Source of the DNA: Penicillus capitatus
Taxonomy: Eukaryota > Chlorophyta
DNA length: 64,000 nt
Assembly: GCA_965649825.1 (NCBI GenBank)
Contig: OZ287699.1
Span: 1,488,001 to 1,552,000 of the forward strand
Direction of reading: 5' to 3'
Position 1 is the stretch's first letter. Each line of letters starts with the position of its first letter. This document shows, one piece after another, positions 9,628 to 21,531 of the stretch. The notes under the pieces were generated by a model. It saw only the letters and a list, made by a program, of their open reading frames with translations. It was not told the origin of the DNA and searched no databases. The position numbers and the translations under genes were made by a program.

Positions 9628-12600
9628 TTACACGGTTTGTACTGAGACGAAGTCATCAGCAGAAAGTGCCTCTTCACAGAAGGGACATTGTTTAGTCTCG
9701 GCGATCAGTTTTCTCATTTCCATCCAACGACCTGGACAGTGGCAGTGAGGACATTGGGCGATCTCTCCCGCGACAATTCCCTTTCCTGCAATGCACGAAA
9801 TTCTTCATTGTTAAGAGGGTGAGAGCAAGAGAACGGACCGGTGCCTATGCAGAAAGGCAAATCAGCAGCGCAACGCGCACAGTTTAATTGCATCTCATCG
9901 TTTTCTTCAATTCCGCAGCGAAGACACGGAATTTTAATGGAATCAGGATCCATGGCAGTCCTATCTGGTTTACGGACGAGATTTTCAATCTTCCGCTTGT
10001 ATTCTGGGCATAGAGATGATCTGTATTCGGGACGCACGGCTTGGGCTGCCAAATCAAGGGCAGATTTATGATAGCCAGCTCGTTGGCATGCAATAACTGC
10101 CGATGTCAGAATCGAAGCTGCATGTGCAGGAAAGAGTGAGATGTCTCGGCACACTCGAATTAACAACAAAGCTGCTGTCGCTTCTGATCCAGATGTACTG
10201 TGCAGTCGTGCCAGGATGTAACTGACATTCAACCCGCTGCAGCATTTCTGCGTTTTCGTCGAAGCCTACCTGTGAAGTCGAATGAGAGCTTCGCGGAAAG
10301 CATAGGGAATTGGCAGAGACAGTTTCATGAGTCGGAGATAGGCTTGCGTCATTGCCTTATGAGCCATCCTATACTGTCCTGCCTCCTGTGCGGGAATCAG
10401 AAGTGTCATGCACAACTGGATGGCTGACTTGCTGAACTGTGACGTGTTTCATGAGCGACTCGATGGCCTTCACGGGTTGCCCCAAAGACACTTGCAAATC
10501 AAAGACTGCAAGAATTGCTGCACTATCTGGCAATTGGTGCACTTCTGTAGCAATCCAATTGAGAAACTTCTCAACGAGATGCTTCTCGTTCGTCAACCGA
10601 ATCACACTTATGCATTTTTCAACAGTGCTGCTGCCCACTCTCATGTAAGCATCTAATGCCTCTCTGTGGAGTGAAGCAGATACATAGCAGTCACCGCTGG
10701 CTTCAAGCAGTGTCGAATTCTCCAGGCAGCGAGCAAGATGTTCCCAGTGCGGTTTCTCAGTATTCCAGGGCAGATGATCCTTCAACTCCATGTGCAGTCC
10801 ATGCTGATCTGCAAGTGAAAATGCGGTGTCGATATCGCCCGATATGACTGAAAACTCAATGCCTTCCTACCAGCGAAACACATCAATGCCCACCAAGGCG
10901 TTAATGTGACGACAGAGCACTTTGAACAGCGAGTGTTCTATACAATAGTTCAGTAGCAGCTGAGCAGCTTCTCTGTCTCTGCTTTCACGTATACGTGCAA
11001 ATGCCACATCTGGCAGATGCTTTTTATGGAGCAGAATTCGAGTAACCCCTGGAACGTTGTCTGCATTGCACGCAATGTTGCAGGAATGATCGTCGATGCA
11101 AGGATGTACCAATCTGTTCGTAGAGTTTTATCGCCGAGTCGTACTTTTCCAGATCTTCATATTCCCGGCCGATTGCCAAGAAAACATCTCTGTCACAACA
11201 CTCGTTTGCCAGTTCAGTCGCTCTTGTCAGATTTCTGCATCGGACATGCAAGAGAGCTGCTTCTTTCTTCAGTCCTGCTCTCTCGTACTGGACAGCGGCT
11301 TCATGATACTGCTTTTTCTCTTCGAAGAGGAAAGCGCATTGCTGAAGGACAGCCGAATCCTCAATGCACTTTAGCAGGTCCATCGCTTCTCTATATTTGT
11401 TGAGACAGATCAACATTCTCGCAGCACCACCATTGCACTTCTCAATAAATTTCAGTTGCTGGTCTGATGCCTCTTTGAGTCCCAATGATGCATCGTAGGC
11501 CTATTAACGGCTATGTTGGGATAAAGATGTGTGTGCATCAGATATGATAACCTGATTGAACTTGTCGAGAGCCTGTACATGTCTTTGCTCCTTCTCCAAC
11601 TGCAGTCCATGTTTAAAGAACAAACGGGGAAGAAGCGAGGGTTCCAGCCTTTCTGCAAGGGTCTCTGCTTCGCTCCAGTGTTCGAGACGCTCAAGCATCC
11701 GTACGGCCTCTATCGGCTGAGAACTCTTCAGTAACAGATCCTGTAGTACAGTTTTATTTTCATCAGTGATTCAGTGTCGCGTTTATAGTGACTCACTTGT
11801 GCGATGTTGTTATCTGTGCCAAGTAAACATGCCAAATGTCCTGCCAAAAGATTACATTCGTCGATATCTTCCAGATTGGATAGTGCTTGGACGACGTCTG
11901 GTTTACCGATCATTCTGAAAGCTTCAATCGCAAGTCGAGTGTTCATGGTGGACAAACATCCCTTGGCTACAAGCACATCATTTCACGTCGACATCAAAGG
12001 ACACAGACCGAGATCATCCATCCATGTTGTGTGAGATCGTTTCGATGCTAGCCTCCAGGCGTGTTCCTGCTGACCAGACTTCAATAGATCATAGAACATG
12101 GATTCGATGTGATCAGGGTCTCCTTGATCACGAAGCTGCAGAATCTCGCAGATCTGTTTCTGGCACTCATATGCTTTGAGATCGAAACCATCCAAACTGC
12201 CGTTCTTGTGTCTCACTCGAACGTGACCATGATCCAGTGCAATTGGGCAGTAGGATTTGTGGATCTCGTGTGACGTCAATGCTGCTGTTTCTTCTCCTGT
12301 CATGCATGACGTCCGGACAACGAATGGAGAAATGCATCCGTGTGAAACGACGGCAAAGTGCAGAGAATCGTGCCAATCCCACAGAATCTGGTATCGAAGG
12401 CTTGAACTTGCAAAAAGATTCCCTATTATTCAGCATTGTCGTACTTTTGGTTGAACTGTGGCTTCCACATGAATACTTCTGCACCATTGGTGGACGGGAT
12501 TCAGAAGGCAGAGCGTTCCGGAGACATCTAGCAGTACGCTACGGACGCCATCATGCTGAAGAAAGACTTCTGTCACTCCAATGTGATGCCTGGAAGAGGA

Positions 12601-14912
12601 TTCTCTATGGACTGGAGGATCGCCACAGCAACTCGTTATCGTTACCGAAATTCGTAGAGAAGTCTGTTGTCTGTAACGGAATAGTACATCAGTTGACCAG
12701 TACTCGTCCCAGACACCACAAAATGCGGAGATAAATCGAAACAGCATGGAGAGTCTTGCAGATGCGTATCTTGAGTAAGGTATAACTCGTCGGAAATCAC
12801 AGATCCCTGAAAGACAGACATATCAAGGGGATCTGAAAATGCTTCAAGGCAGTCAGTGTACATGGAAATGCTGAACAATCAGCTGATTTCCAGCCAGCAC
12901 GACAATACTGGCTCCTCGTATCTTGATGTTCTGGATATTATACGCATACTTGTGACAGCCCAATTCGATTGCTGGGTTCTGCAATTCTGGATCGTAACGA
13001 TAGAACCATGCTTGGTTTTGCAGAGTGACTGCAAGATGACCTTGCCCAATGGCACAGCATTCTGGCTCAATCTACAGTGTTGTTGCCTCCGCATTGCGGG
13101 ACAGATGTTCTATGAGGAGTGCCTTGGTTTTAAAGGTGGAGGTCCTCGATGCATCTCTGGCATCTGCAATACACATCTCCATCATAGAACTCAGATATAG
13201 AACGTAATCCATCCAAACATCGTGAACCCAAGCCAGTTGCATCATGAAACTCATAAAACGCCCATTCTTCGTTGAAATGGATAAAACCTGCTTGAATGAA
13301 TACAGGTGCTTTACGTCAAGCAGATCTCGGTTGAACCTGTCCATCTGATGTCCAGTCGATCGAAGACACACGATCGAAGAGATCGCACTCAACAGTTTCG
13401 ACCACGACGTTGTCTGTCTCTTGGGAAAGATGAAGAATTTTTACTCTGCTTTCGGAGGCCACTGCTAGCTTTTCGGATTTCTTGTGCATCGATATACTGC
13501 AAATTGGTTCATCAAAAAGGTCCTCTGACCAAGTCGTTCTGTGGCCACTTTCTGATGTGAAATCCACGAGAAAACAATGACCTATCACAATCACTTTCAG
13601 GTCTTGATCACTTGGGTTTACGTTCAATGGCCCATACCTGTGTCACTTCCGACAAAGAGTAGCTTATCACTCACCCACAGATGGCGTTTGATGTTGCTTC
13701 GCTTATCAGCAATTTCTACGACAAGTGGCGGATGTGGAAATGTCAGTTGTCCAGTTGATGGATGGGAAGAAATCTATTCCGATGCGATGCCTGTATTAGA
13801 ACCATGCTACTTCATGCGGAATGATTACCTTAAGAAGCTGAACACCTTGGCCTTCAATCATCATGGACAGGGACTTGACCTGCAGCAACAACACGCTCAG
13901 TGCGTGTCTCTTTCGATTTGTTTTCAATGCTATAGAGATGATAAGTGCAATAGATGACGTACTCTCTTTGGCGAAGAACGGCAAGTAGTTTCAGTTGGTG
14001 TCTTCTTTAGTCGAATCTCCGCGATGATCTTTTCTTGTGTGATGTCACACAGACCGATCTGAGAAACTGGATCTTCGTCAAAGATCTGGAATCGGTCGCT
14101 CACTCTTTTGTCCTCCCAGTGAATGGCAAAGTGTTGCTTGTTGACGCAGATGATGTCGACAACCGCTTTGCTATTGTGTGTTCTCTCCACTAGAGTTTTT
14201 CGTTTTTCCAAGTCCTTATAGAGAACGATTTCGCCTTTTGTTGTGCCGATTAAAAGAACAGGACTTTCCGGAGCCCATAGAATAACAGAGACATCTCCCA
14301 ACTGAGCAAACAAGGAGTTTGTTTTGGGACGGGAATGGAGAAATGAAACCTTAGAGTCCAAGTGCAATGGTCTCAATTCCGAAGAGCTGAATCGCCAAAG
14401 GAGGAGTTGACATGGCCGCCGTTGCAAGATGGCCAAGTGCTCGCCAAGAGCATCCCACTGAAAAGCATAGCCCATCATCATGAATGCAGATAACATTCGT
14501 TGAAGGACACCGACCTGCAATTGCTTACAGCAGCATTGTCGATTTTCAGGCAAAGGACACTTGAGCGGGATGTCAGATTGTAGAGCGCCTCCACGATCCA
14601 GAATTTGGACATGCATCTGTGTGCATAGAGTCTTTCAACAAAAGATGAACAATGACAGCATGTCAATAGCCACCTGATTGCCGATTACAGCCACAGCATT
14701 TCCACGCGGTGTCCATGCAAATATTACAGGCCCATGTCCCAATACTTCAGCATCGATCTCACAGAATCGCCTCTAGACATGATACATGGAAGATTAGACA
14801 TTCCACAAAAGCACATCCTCATTCGCATATCCATTCCAACAGAGTCAAAGAAGAAACAGACAAGACTGTCGGACAGCAGTACCACGTGGCGCTTTCTTTC
14901 CAGCTTCATCAT
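9628..14912 (-). CDS. IFT144: intraflagellar transport protein IFT144 (WDR19)
   Basis: Subunit of IFT complex A, which works with dynein-2 in retrograde transport and in import of membrane proteins into cilia. Many exons. The N-terminus carries beta-propeller blades: DAEVLGHGPVIFAWTPRGNA, FQWDALGEHLAIL, GDVSVILWAPESPVLLIG, TKGEIVLYKDLEKRKTLVER. The middle is TPR-like helical repeats (YREAMDLLKCIEDS, YHEAAVQYERAGLKKEAALL, YEDLEKYDSAIKLYEQIG). The C-terminus is the family's zinc-ribbon block: KIPCLRCGIEEND, NCARCAADLPFCIGTG, AQCPHCHCPGRW and KQCPFCEEALSADDF, ending in a TAA at 9628. The paired CxxC ribbons with PFCIGTG separate IFT144 from IFT122. The start at 14912 (MKLERKR) is a best guess, since the first intron must be inferred. 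Confidence 0.85.
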
Positions 14913-15302
14913 CGTCAGATTGACACTTGACAGCAAGTGTGCGGTGCGATAATCAAGGACTAAAATTAACGCCATGCGTTTCCTGCCACGTATTTTGAGT
15001 TTGATTAGCATCCACCGATATCCACAGTTTCGTCTTTCATCGCGGCGTTCTTTCATTCTCTTCGCAGAAGCTCACGTTCGGCATTTCGTGAACGTTCGAG
15101 GAATCAAGACACTGCGTCGTCCCGTTGACGGCACCCGGATTCAAACAACCGCAAGTGTCATCACAACAACCGCATTCATTGACGGCTGTCGTAACGTGGC
15201 TCGCGTTTCTCTTCATTTTTCGAGAAGAACGACTAAAGTACAGGAAGTTCCAACGACTAACTGTCCAACACTCCGCGACGGTCCTGCCTTGTTGTAGACA
15301 TT

Positions 15303-15902
15303 ATGAACGATTTGCTGCAGCTGAGAACAGACATGAAGGAACGCTATTCATGTCTTGTGCAAAGCCGTAAAGCTCTGCGCGATCTCGAGGAAGTCGTGTG
15401 CAGCCTCTCGACGATCTTGGAATCGAACGCGAGTCGACTCATCCGACCAGACAATGTATATTGGAAAGTCCTGTCCAATGCAGTAGCTGGGGCAGTAGAA
15501 CATTCAAAGTTCCAGTTTCTACGCAAGTGATGGTCATTGGTGGCGAGCATTGTTGTCACAGGGCTCTCTTGAACGAGGCCGCTGAGATTGCGGCTTACAA
15601 TCCAGTTGTTCGTTTTGCATTTTTTTGGTGTCTTTCGATTGGATTGAATGACGACATCAATGAAGTCCGACACATTTTTCTCTGCATTAAGAAAGGTAGG
15701 TGTCTCTCATATCTCTGCATCGACGTGAATCTAAAAGTGTTTTGGATGTGTGACAGTTGTTAAAATGTCGGAAGATCGAAATCAGCTTCATGAAAAAGTG
15801 AAAGCTCTGAGAAAAGTAAACACGTTGTCGTTTGGCAATGGATCTGCAAGTCTTCAACGAAATTTAAGCAACATTATGGAAGAGACCATTCCGGTTGCAT
15901 AG
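15303..15902 (+). CDS. small orphan helical protein
   Basis: Not recognised. The first exon opens MNDLLQLRTDMKERYSCL at 15303 and runs to about VEHSKFQFLR; a 35-nt intron leads to ALLNEAAEIAAYNPVVRF, and a 59-nt intron leads to VVKMSEDRNQLHEKVKALRK, ending TAG at 15902. The total is about 160 residues, nearly all predicted helix with coiled-coil heptads at both ends and a hydrophobic patch (VVRFAFFWCLSIGL) that could be buried or membrane-associated. It is divergent from IFT144 with about 390 bp between start codons. The consistent phases across two introns argue that it is real; function unknown. Confidence 0.6.
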
Positions 15903-16408
15903 TAAAGATGGAAAACACTTACTCGTTTGTATGCTATCCTTGTTGTGAGAGTGCAAGAACAGTAGTGACGTTTGTCAATGTCGACATCATATTCATCTTT
16001 AAAACCCGGAAGATGTGTTTTTTTCTAAAGATCAGATTGAGGACCCGACAAATTGTCTGGCATCTTTATATCTGAGAACCTATTCCAGAATCAGTATGCC
16101 AACTGTTGTCCATTCCATGTCATTTTGGTACGTTATGTTCAATCGACTCTATTTTTCATGTTTCCTGTCTGCGGTCTGTCCCTATTGCATGCTTCACTTT
16201 CTCTCTACTTATGGGCTGTCTTCAAGACTGCAGGCTGATGTTATGTGACAATCCTGATGAGCAACTGAACGCATTTCACACCGTCGATGTAGTTGTTTGA
16301 TACACTCTTTAACACAATAAACAAGCATGTTTATTTCCATTCAAAATGAAGCTGTCTTCAAATATCACAACGTAGGAGCTCTGATTGAGAATACCACGAT
16401 CGTTGACA
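15903..16408. other. AT-rich intergenic gap
   Basis: About 500 bp between two converging genes. It is AT-rich with T-runs and holds short chance frames only (for example 16015-16248). An AATAAA-like string near 16316 (acacaataaaca) may be a polyadenylation signal on the plus strand. Confidence 0.45.
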
Positions 16409-17656
16409 TCAGACTACCTCATCCTCGTCGTTCATTGCATCGTTCAACATGTCGTCGACTTCCTTCAGATCTTCATCTCTTGTGCCGGCCTTTTTGATTA
16501 GTTCTCGAATCTCTTCGACCGTCTGAGATGACTCGGCGTCTTGGCTCTCTGGGGCCTCTCTTGGAGCAGACTTTGTGAACCAGCGATGGGCCTTAATCTC
16601 TGGAATGGTGATGCGTTCACTGGCAGTCTTAACGAAGATTCTCGAAATCAAATCCATGCAATCCCTTGAAATTCTCAACGAAGCAGGGAATGTGTATCGG
16701 ACCGCCATGATGCGCTAGAAATGAATTCTCACTCTTTGGCATGTGCAAAGAAGGTGTCTCACGTGAATTGTTTTTCTAAAATTCCTGGGTTCTGCTGGAT
16801 CTTCAAAAGGGTACGCTCCGACCAACATGACATAAAGAGTGACCCCACACGACCACACGTCTGCCACTTTTCCATCATACTTCTTTCTCTGCAAAACTTC
16901 AGGAGCGATGTAAGCTGGGGTACCGACGGTCGACTTTGGCTGCGAATCCAGCACTGTTGACTACAACCATTTCACAGTTATGACACAAGAACAGCCTCTT
17001 GCTTCCTTACCTTTGAATAGCCAAAATCGCAAATCTTTAACAACGGCTTCGGAGATCCGTCCAGAAGCGTGTTTTCTAATTTTAAATCTCGATGCACCAC
17101 TCCCTGTCACGCAGCAACAACAATCATGACGAGACACGGGCTTCTATCTATGGATCTCGCACAGATGTGTGGCAATACTCAATTCCATTGACCAACTGTT
17201 GAAAGTAGTATCGGGCTTCATCCTCGGAAAATCTACCTGCCTTTACAATGCGATCGAACAGCTCTCCCCCTGCCGCATACTCCATCACAATGGCCAAGTA
17301 CTTTGGCGTCAGAAACACCTATTCCAATACAAGAACATCACTCGATGTGCTCACAAGATGACATGGACTGTCGACTTCATTGAATTTAATGATGTTTGGA
17401 TGAACCAGCATTCTGTGGTTGATGATCTCTCGTTCGACATTTCTGTCGATCTTGGAACCTCGTTCGATGAACTTGATTGCAACCAGAGCGCCGGTTTCCT
17501 TGTTGCGGCTCAAACGAGCTGTTCCAAAATTACCAGAGCCCAAATCTTTAATCTAAAAAACAACGCCGCAAAGTGGACATGTGCACAAAGAGAAAGGCTT
17601 TTCGATGAATCGCCTGCACGTACATGCTCATACTTCTCGTTGCTGAAATCCGCCAT
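16409..17656 (-). CDS. SnRK2-like (SNF1-related) Ser/Thr protein kinase
   Basis: Stress-type kinase; plant SnRK2s act in osmotic and abscisic-acid signalling. Start at 17656: [11 protein letters not shown], then an intron, then [20 protein letters not shown] (glycine loop), VAIKFIERG (ATP lysine), [94 protein letters not shown] and EPRNFRKTI. The FGYSK and '[26 protein letters not shown]' phrases are diagnostic of SnRK2. The C-terminus is short and acidic ([15 protein letters not shown] to EDEVV), like the SnRK2 acidic box. Several short introns split the domain. Residue count about 330, normal for the family. It is intact by eye. Confidence 0.88.
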
Positions 17657-18090
17657 TTCCCGTCAACCTTTGACTGCTGAGCTGATGCGTTTGCGAACTA
17701 TACGCAGAAACAAACGTCAGGTGTCGTTCGAACAATTGCGAACCAGAGGAACTCAAAGGGAGGGCGATAAAAGAGAAAAGCGTCAGCGTAAATCTTCCCG
17801 TGGATAACGTGAAGACTCCGAGTTGCGGTATCGCGACGAATGGAATGGACAAAACAGCGATGACTGTTTCAACATGTATGAACGATATCTCACGGCGAAA
17901 TGGTTACCTGTGCAGTGCGAGGCCGATTTAGCTCAGAAACGGCACTAGCAGAACGATTGCGTTTTCAGATGAAAAACGAGGGAGGCGAATGCTCGACGTT
18001 GCAAATCAAGGGTCGCGTCATTTCATGACAACTGCTCTCTGCGATTGACCATGTCACATAATATACGCGTTTGAGTTGGGGTCATCATTA
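17657..18090. other. intergenic, no gene seen
   Basis: About 430 bp upstream of the SnRK2-like kinase and downstream of the PARG-like gene, both on the minus strand. It should contain the kinase promoter. No domain, repeat or RNA gene is visible. Confidence 0.45.
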
Positions 18091-19009
18091 TTATCCATGG
18101 AAAACACTTTTGAAAACAGTGATATTGGATCCGCCTTCCCTTTCGTAAACAGCAAACACCACTTTCTTGAAGTATCCTTGGAATTCGCCATACAGCCATT
18201 CTTTGAAGTGGGCGGCAACCATATTGGCATCATTCATGAATGCACCGCAGCCAAACGCACCGAGTACCACTGCATCATGTCTGTGATTGGCCATTGCCGT
18301 CAGAATGCGGCGAATGCGTTCTTTCATCGTTGTCGAGATCTCATGCTGTTTACCAGAGAAATGAGCGAACGCCGCTTGAGGTGCCGGACAGGTCACAATC
18401 GAGATAGGGTATGTCGTACCCTCACCTACCACAATGCAGATGCACAGGATGCAAGAGATAGAGAGTAACGAGTTACGTAGTCTCTTTTCTTTCGTCAGAT
18501 CGCGGAAGACGGGAACATCTGGGGAGTAGAGGAGGTCATGCAAGTAGAGGGAATGCGAGTTTGTGTGTTCCAGATTCCGAGTGTAGTATGGCTGATCCTT
18601 GATGCACCAGAATAGACCGGTGCATCGAGCGAGTCTCTCTTCCTGCGTCGTGACGCCTTGCAGAAAAAGGCCACCTGGTTCAAAAGCATCTGCAAAATTC
18701 AGAACACATGGCTGTCCATATCCTTCGTCGATCAAGCTACAACAACGACTGTCTCTGGATGGCGGAAACACGTGTCCGACAGCACCGTTTTGCAGCGAAG
18801 AGGGTGTCTTCCCGCGTCACCTCTATCGTCGTTTGGTGCAATTCCTGTTGAGATCGCTGTACCAATGACAACGTGTCTTCTTCCTTGTAATGCTTTGTGT
18901 TTTCCCTTGCGGCAGTGAGGAGCTGACCCAATTGAGTTTTGGCGGAGACACTTTCTGTCATAAAATTTACAGTGTCCTTTGCTATGAGAGCCAGAGAAGG
19001 CGATGCCAT
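18091..19009 (-). CDS. PARG-like macrodomain protein (TIGR02452/DUF2263 family)
   Basis: The family is related to microbial-type poly(ADP-ribose) glycohydrolases, which remove ADP-ribose marks. Start taken at MASPSLALIAKD (19009). Helical N-terminus with TARENTKHYKEEDTLSLVQR, then the macrodomain-like core: PCVLNFADAFEPGG (equivalent of the 'LNFANAxxPGGG' loop), GVTTQEERLARCTGLFWC (the QEE catalytic-loop area), NSHSLYLHDLLYSPDVPVFRD, ISIVTCPAP, and VVLGAFGCGAFMND (the 'LGAxGCGxF' loop). The open frame reads through a 51-nt intron that begins after LTKEKRLR and ends before GTTYPIS; splicing it gives a normal family length of about 280 residues. The QEE glutamates are kept, so activity is plausible. 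Confidence 0.85.
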
Positions 19010-19231
19010 ATTTCCGTGTACTATCGAATGGACAGCAATGACTGACAACTGAAAACGCTCGTTTCTTTGAGAGATGTTTACAGTTTACGCCAACACGTTC
19101 ATATTCATTCGAAATTCGTTTCGGTACCGATGACGCGAAGGTGTGAGAGGTGGACGCGCGTTCGAAGTCCCATCATTTCGGTTCTTGGCACAGGTGTACG
19201 ATTGGTTTCTCTTCAACTGCGCTGGGTCGCA

Positions 19232-21237
19232 ATGGAGAAACTTGAAGTACGGATCGCGCTTTGTCCACGGAAAGGATCGTCGTTCTCTGTAGGAATATCT
19301 TGAGCGACTTGACAAAGTCGTAACGCGATTCGAGGCATTGAAGGCAAACATTCCCAAAGATCTATTCGTCGGAAATTGCTTTTGTAGACTGTCCCAGTTG
19401 GCAGCGGCGCACCCGCAGCCATCAACACAGTCCGCAATTGGATACGTCTGAGATGGCAGAAACCTCTTCGTGCAGGGAACGGCGCCGTCAGCTGTGAGTG
19501 GCGAGAGTGCTCCAGTTGCTCTGAATTCTGTGAGTGCCTTCCAACAAGTCGTCAATGTTCAAGTCACAAAAGTTGTGCAAATTGCAAACACTATCAATTC
19601 CGATGGTCTCATTCTACCGGATGCCTACAGAAATGAGGTATTGTACTTCAGGCCTTGTGTATTTGGTTGACCCCCCTTTTTCTGTTGTCCTTAGATTGTA
19701 TCTGTGACGTCTTTGCTGTCCAAAGCATTCGAAGTATGACGCATTGGCTGTCCTGCGCACACTGTGAATGATGTCGTCTGGCACAGGCCTCTGTTCACAT
19801 CATTGACGCCATGTCCAAGTGCAAGCAGCCCCATCCCACCGAACTGCAGAAGCTTGTCAAGCCGATGGTTGAGATCTTGACGGATGCGATGGAACGCACA
19901 GAGGGCAAGAGAACAGATCCGTTTAATCACCAGAAAACGATCGCTGAGTTTTTGCAAGCCTTAACATGGGTTGGCCTCACAGCTGACGCAGGTGTGGCAT
20001 CCAGATCCTTTCTGAAATCACCGTTGTTGCAGGAAAGCCGTCCATCCACGTGGACATGTGTTGGCAAAGTGCCGAGTTTTATGGAAACAAGATTTTGAAG
20101 GAATTCAGGACCAAAGATCCAAAACATGTTGAATGGGTGGAGGCCTTGAAAGTCATTACACTGCCACAGACCTGATCAGACCACTGAGTGCATTATTATG
20201 CAACAGGCTATTTCCGTGGCGCTGAAGGGTTATGTCACTAAATATCATTCAAAGGAACCGAAGTGGAATGCGGATGGTGTATCTGTTTCGGAATTCCTAG
20301 GAACAGGCAATTGTTGTTCACTTGGCTGGAGATGGGTCAGCTATATTGAATTGTAGATCCTCCGCCTGTGACAACCCCTGTCGTGGCACCAAAGAAAGAG
20401 ATCCCTCCGCCTTCTCCGATGAAGGCGACGACACACTGGCAACCCGATCCACACAAACCTGCCCCTGTCGGCGACGCTTTTACAGAAATGAGAAAGGTTC
20501 TGTTCCCCACTGCATGACTGCACGGGACATGCGAACTTCTATTCAGGGTCTGAAAAAGGTTGGAAAGAGCCCTCCACCGAAAAAGGAAGAAACAACGAAA
20601 GCACCTTTTCAAGAGGCAAAGCTTAGAAGCGTTACTCCTCGAGCCAAACCGCCCAGGATGGAGTTAGAGATGGATAAGAAATGGAATGTCGAATATTACA
20701 AGGACAATAACGAAGTCATCGTCGATCAAGCTTTGCCAAAACACACCGTCTATATCTTTCAATGTCAAGACTCTGTTATCCAAGTGCGTTCCCGCCACCA
20801 GGAATCCAAGTCATGGGATGTATGGATCAGGTGAAAGGAAAGGTGAATGCCATCACGGTGGACGCCTGCAAGAAAGTGGGCGTCGTCTTTGAGGACGTCG
20901 TCTCTCTAGTGGAGGTCATCAACTGCTCCAGGACAGACATCCAATGCACAGGCCATGTTTCCACGATCACCGTCGACAAATCTGATGAATGCAAGGTCCG
21001 TTTGTTCGTTGTTCTATCGTCTGTCGGTAGATTTTGGATGTGGAGCAGATGTATGTACCTGAGAGCTCTTCGGACGTTGGTATTACAACAGCGAAGTCCA
21101 GTTCGATTAATGTGACGCTAACAAAAACCGATCCAAACGAAGATCCGATGGAACACGCCATTCCTTATCAGTTTATTTCGAAATTCAAGAACGGCAAGCT
21201 TGTCACTGAACCAGTGGAACATGCAGGCGCCGCATAG
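19232..21237 (+). CDS. CAP: cyclase-associated protein (CAP/Srv2), full length
   Basis: CAP recycles actin by binding ADP-actin and cofilin. Exon 1 is tiny (MEKLE, from 19232), a 46-nt intron follows, then EYLERLDKVVTRFEALKANI, the helical start typical of CAP. The CAP_N helical folded domain follows over several exons (GRNLFVQGTAPSAV, FQQVVNVQVTKVVQIANTI, ELQKLVKPMVEILTDAMERT, HVDMCWQSAEFYGNKILKEF). A proline-rich linker (DPPPVTTPVVAPKKEIPPPS) leads to the C-terminal beta-helix: ELEMDKKWNVEYYKDNNE, ALPKHTVYIFQCQDS, VKGKVNAITVDACKKVGVVF, NEDPMEHAIPYQFISKFKNG. At least eight exons. Apicomplexan CAPs usually keep only the C-terminal domain; here both halves are present. Confidence 0.9.
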
Positions 21238-21531
21238 AACACATGAAAACAGACTGCTTTTGGAATTTGGCATGTTGCTTGGAAATAACGCTGTGCTTCA
21301 GCTTCAACGAATCCGTGAAAATACGAAGGAAACATCTTTCAACATAGTATTGACAAAACATGTGCGATGATTTTGACCTTGGTTTGTTGTCATTCAGAGG
21401 CCCTCTAGAGGAAAGGAGCTAAGAAGAAAAATCTGTGAGATAAACGTCCAGTTCTAACTCATGGAATCATCATCTATCTCCCCAGTCTGCTATTCCTATA
21501 GCATGACTTCATCGTCGTAACAGAGCGAATA

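Noticed and set aside
9628-14912. Assignment of the WD/TPR/zinc-ribbon gene as IFT122 or IFT140
   Set aside because: The C-terminal ribbons with PFCIGTG and the CPHCHCP/CPFCEE pairs fit IFT144 (WDR19) better.
14974-15297. Plus-strand frame upstream of the small orphan
   Set aside because: No stop-free link to the orphan's start, no domain, and it overlaps the IFT144 promoter side; probably 5' untranslated sequence.
17169-17807. 212-residue open frame on the plus strand
   Set aside because: It lies antisense to the SnRK2-like kinase exons, shows no domain, and its length is explained by the shadow of the real gene.
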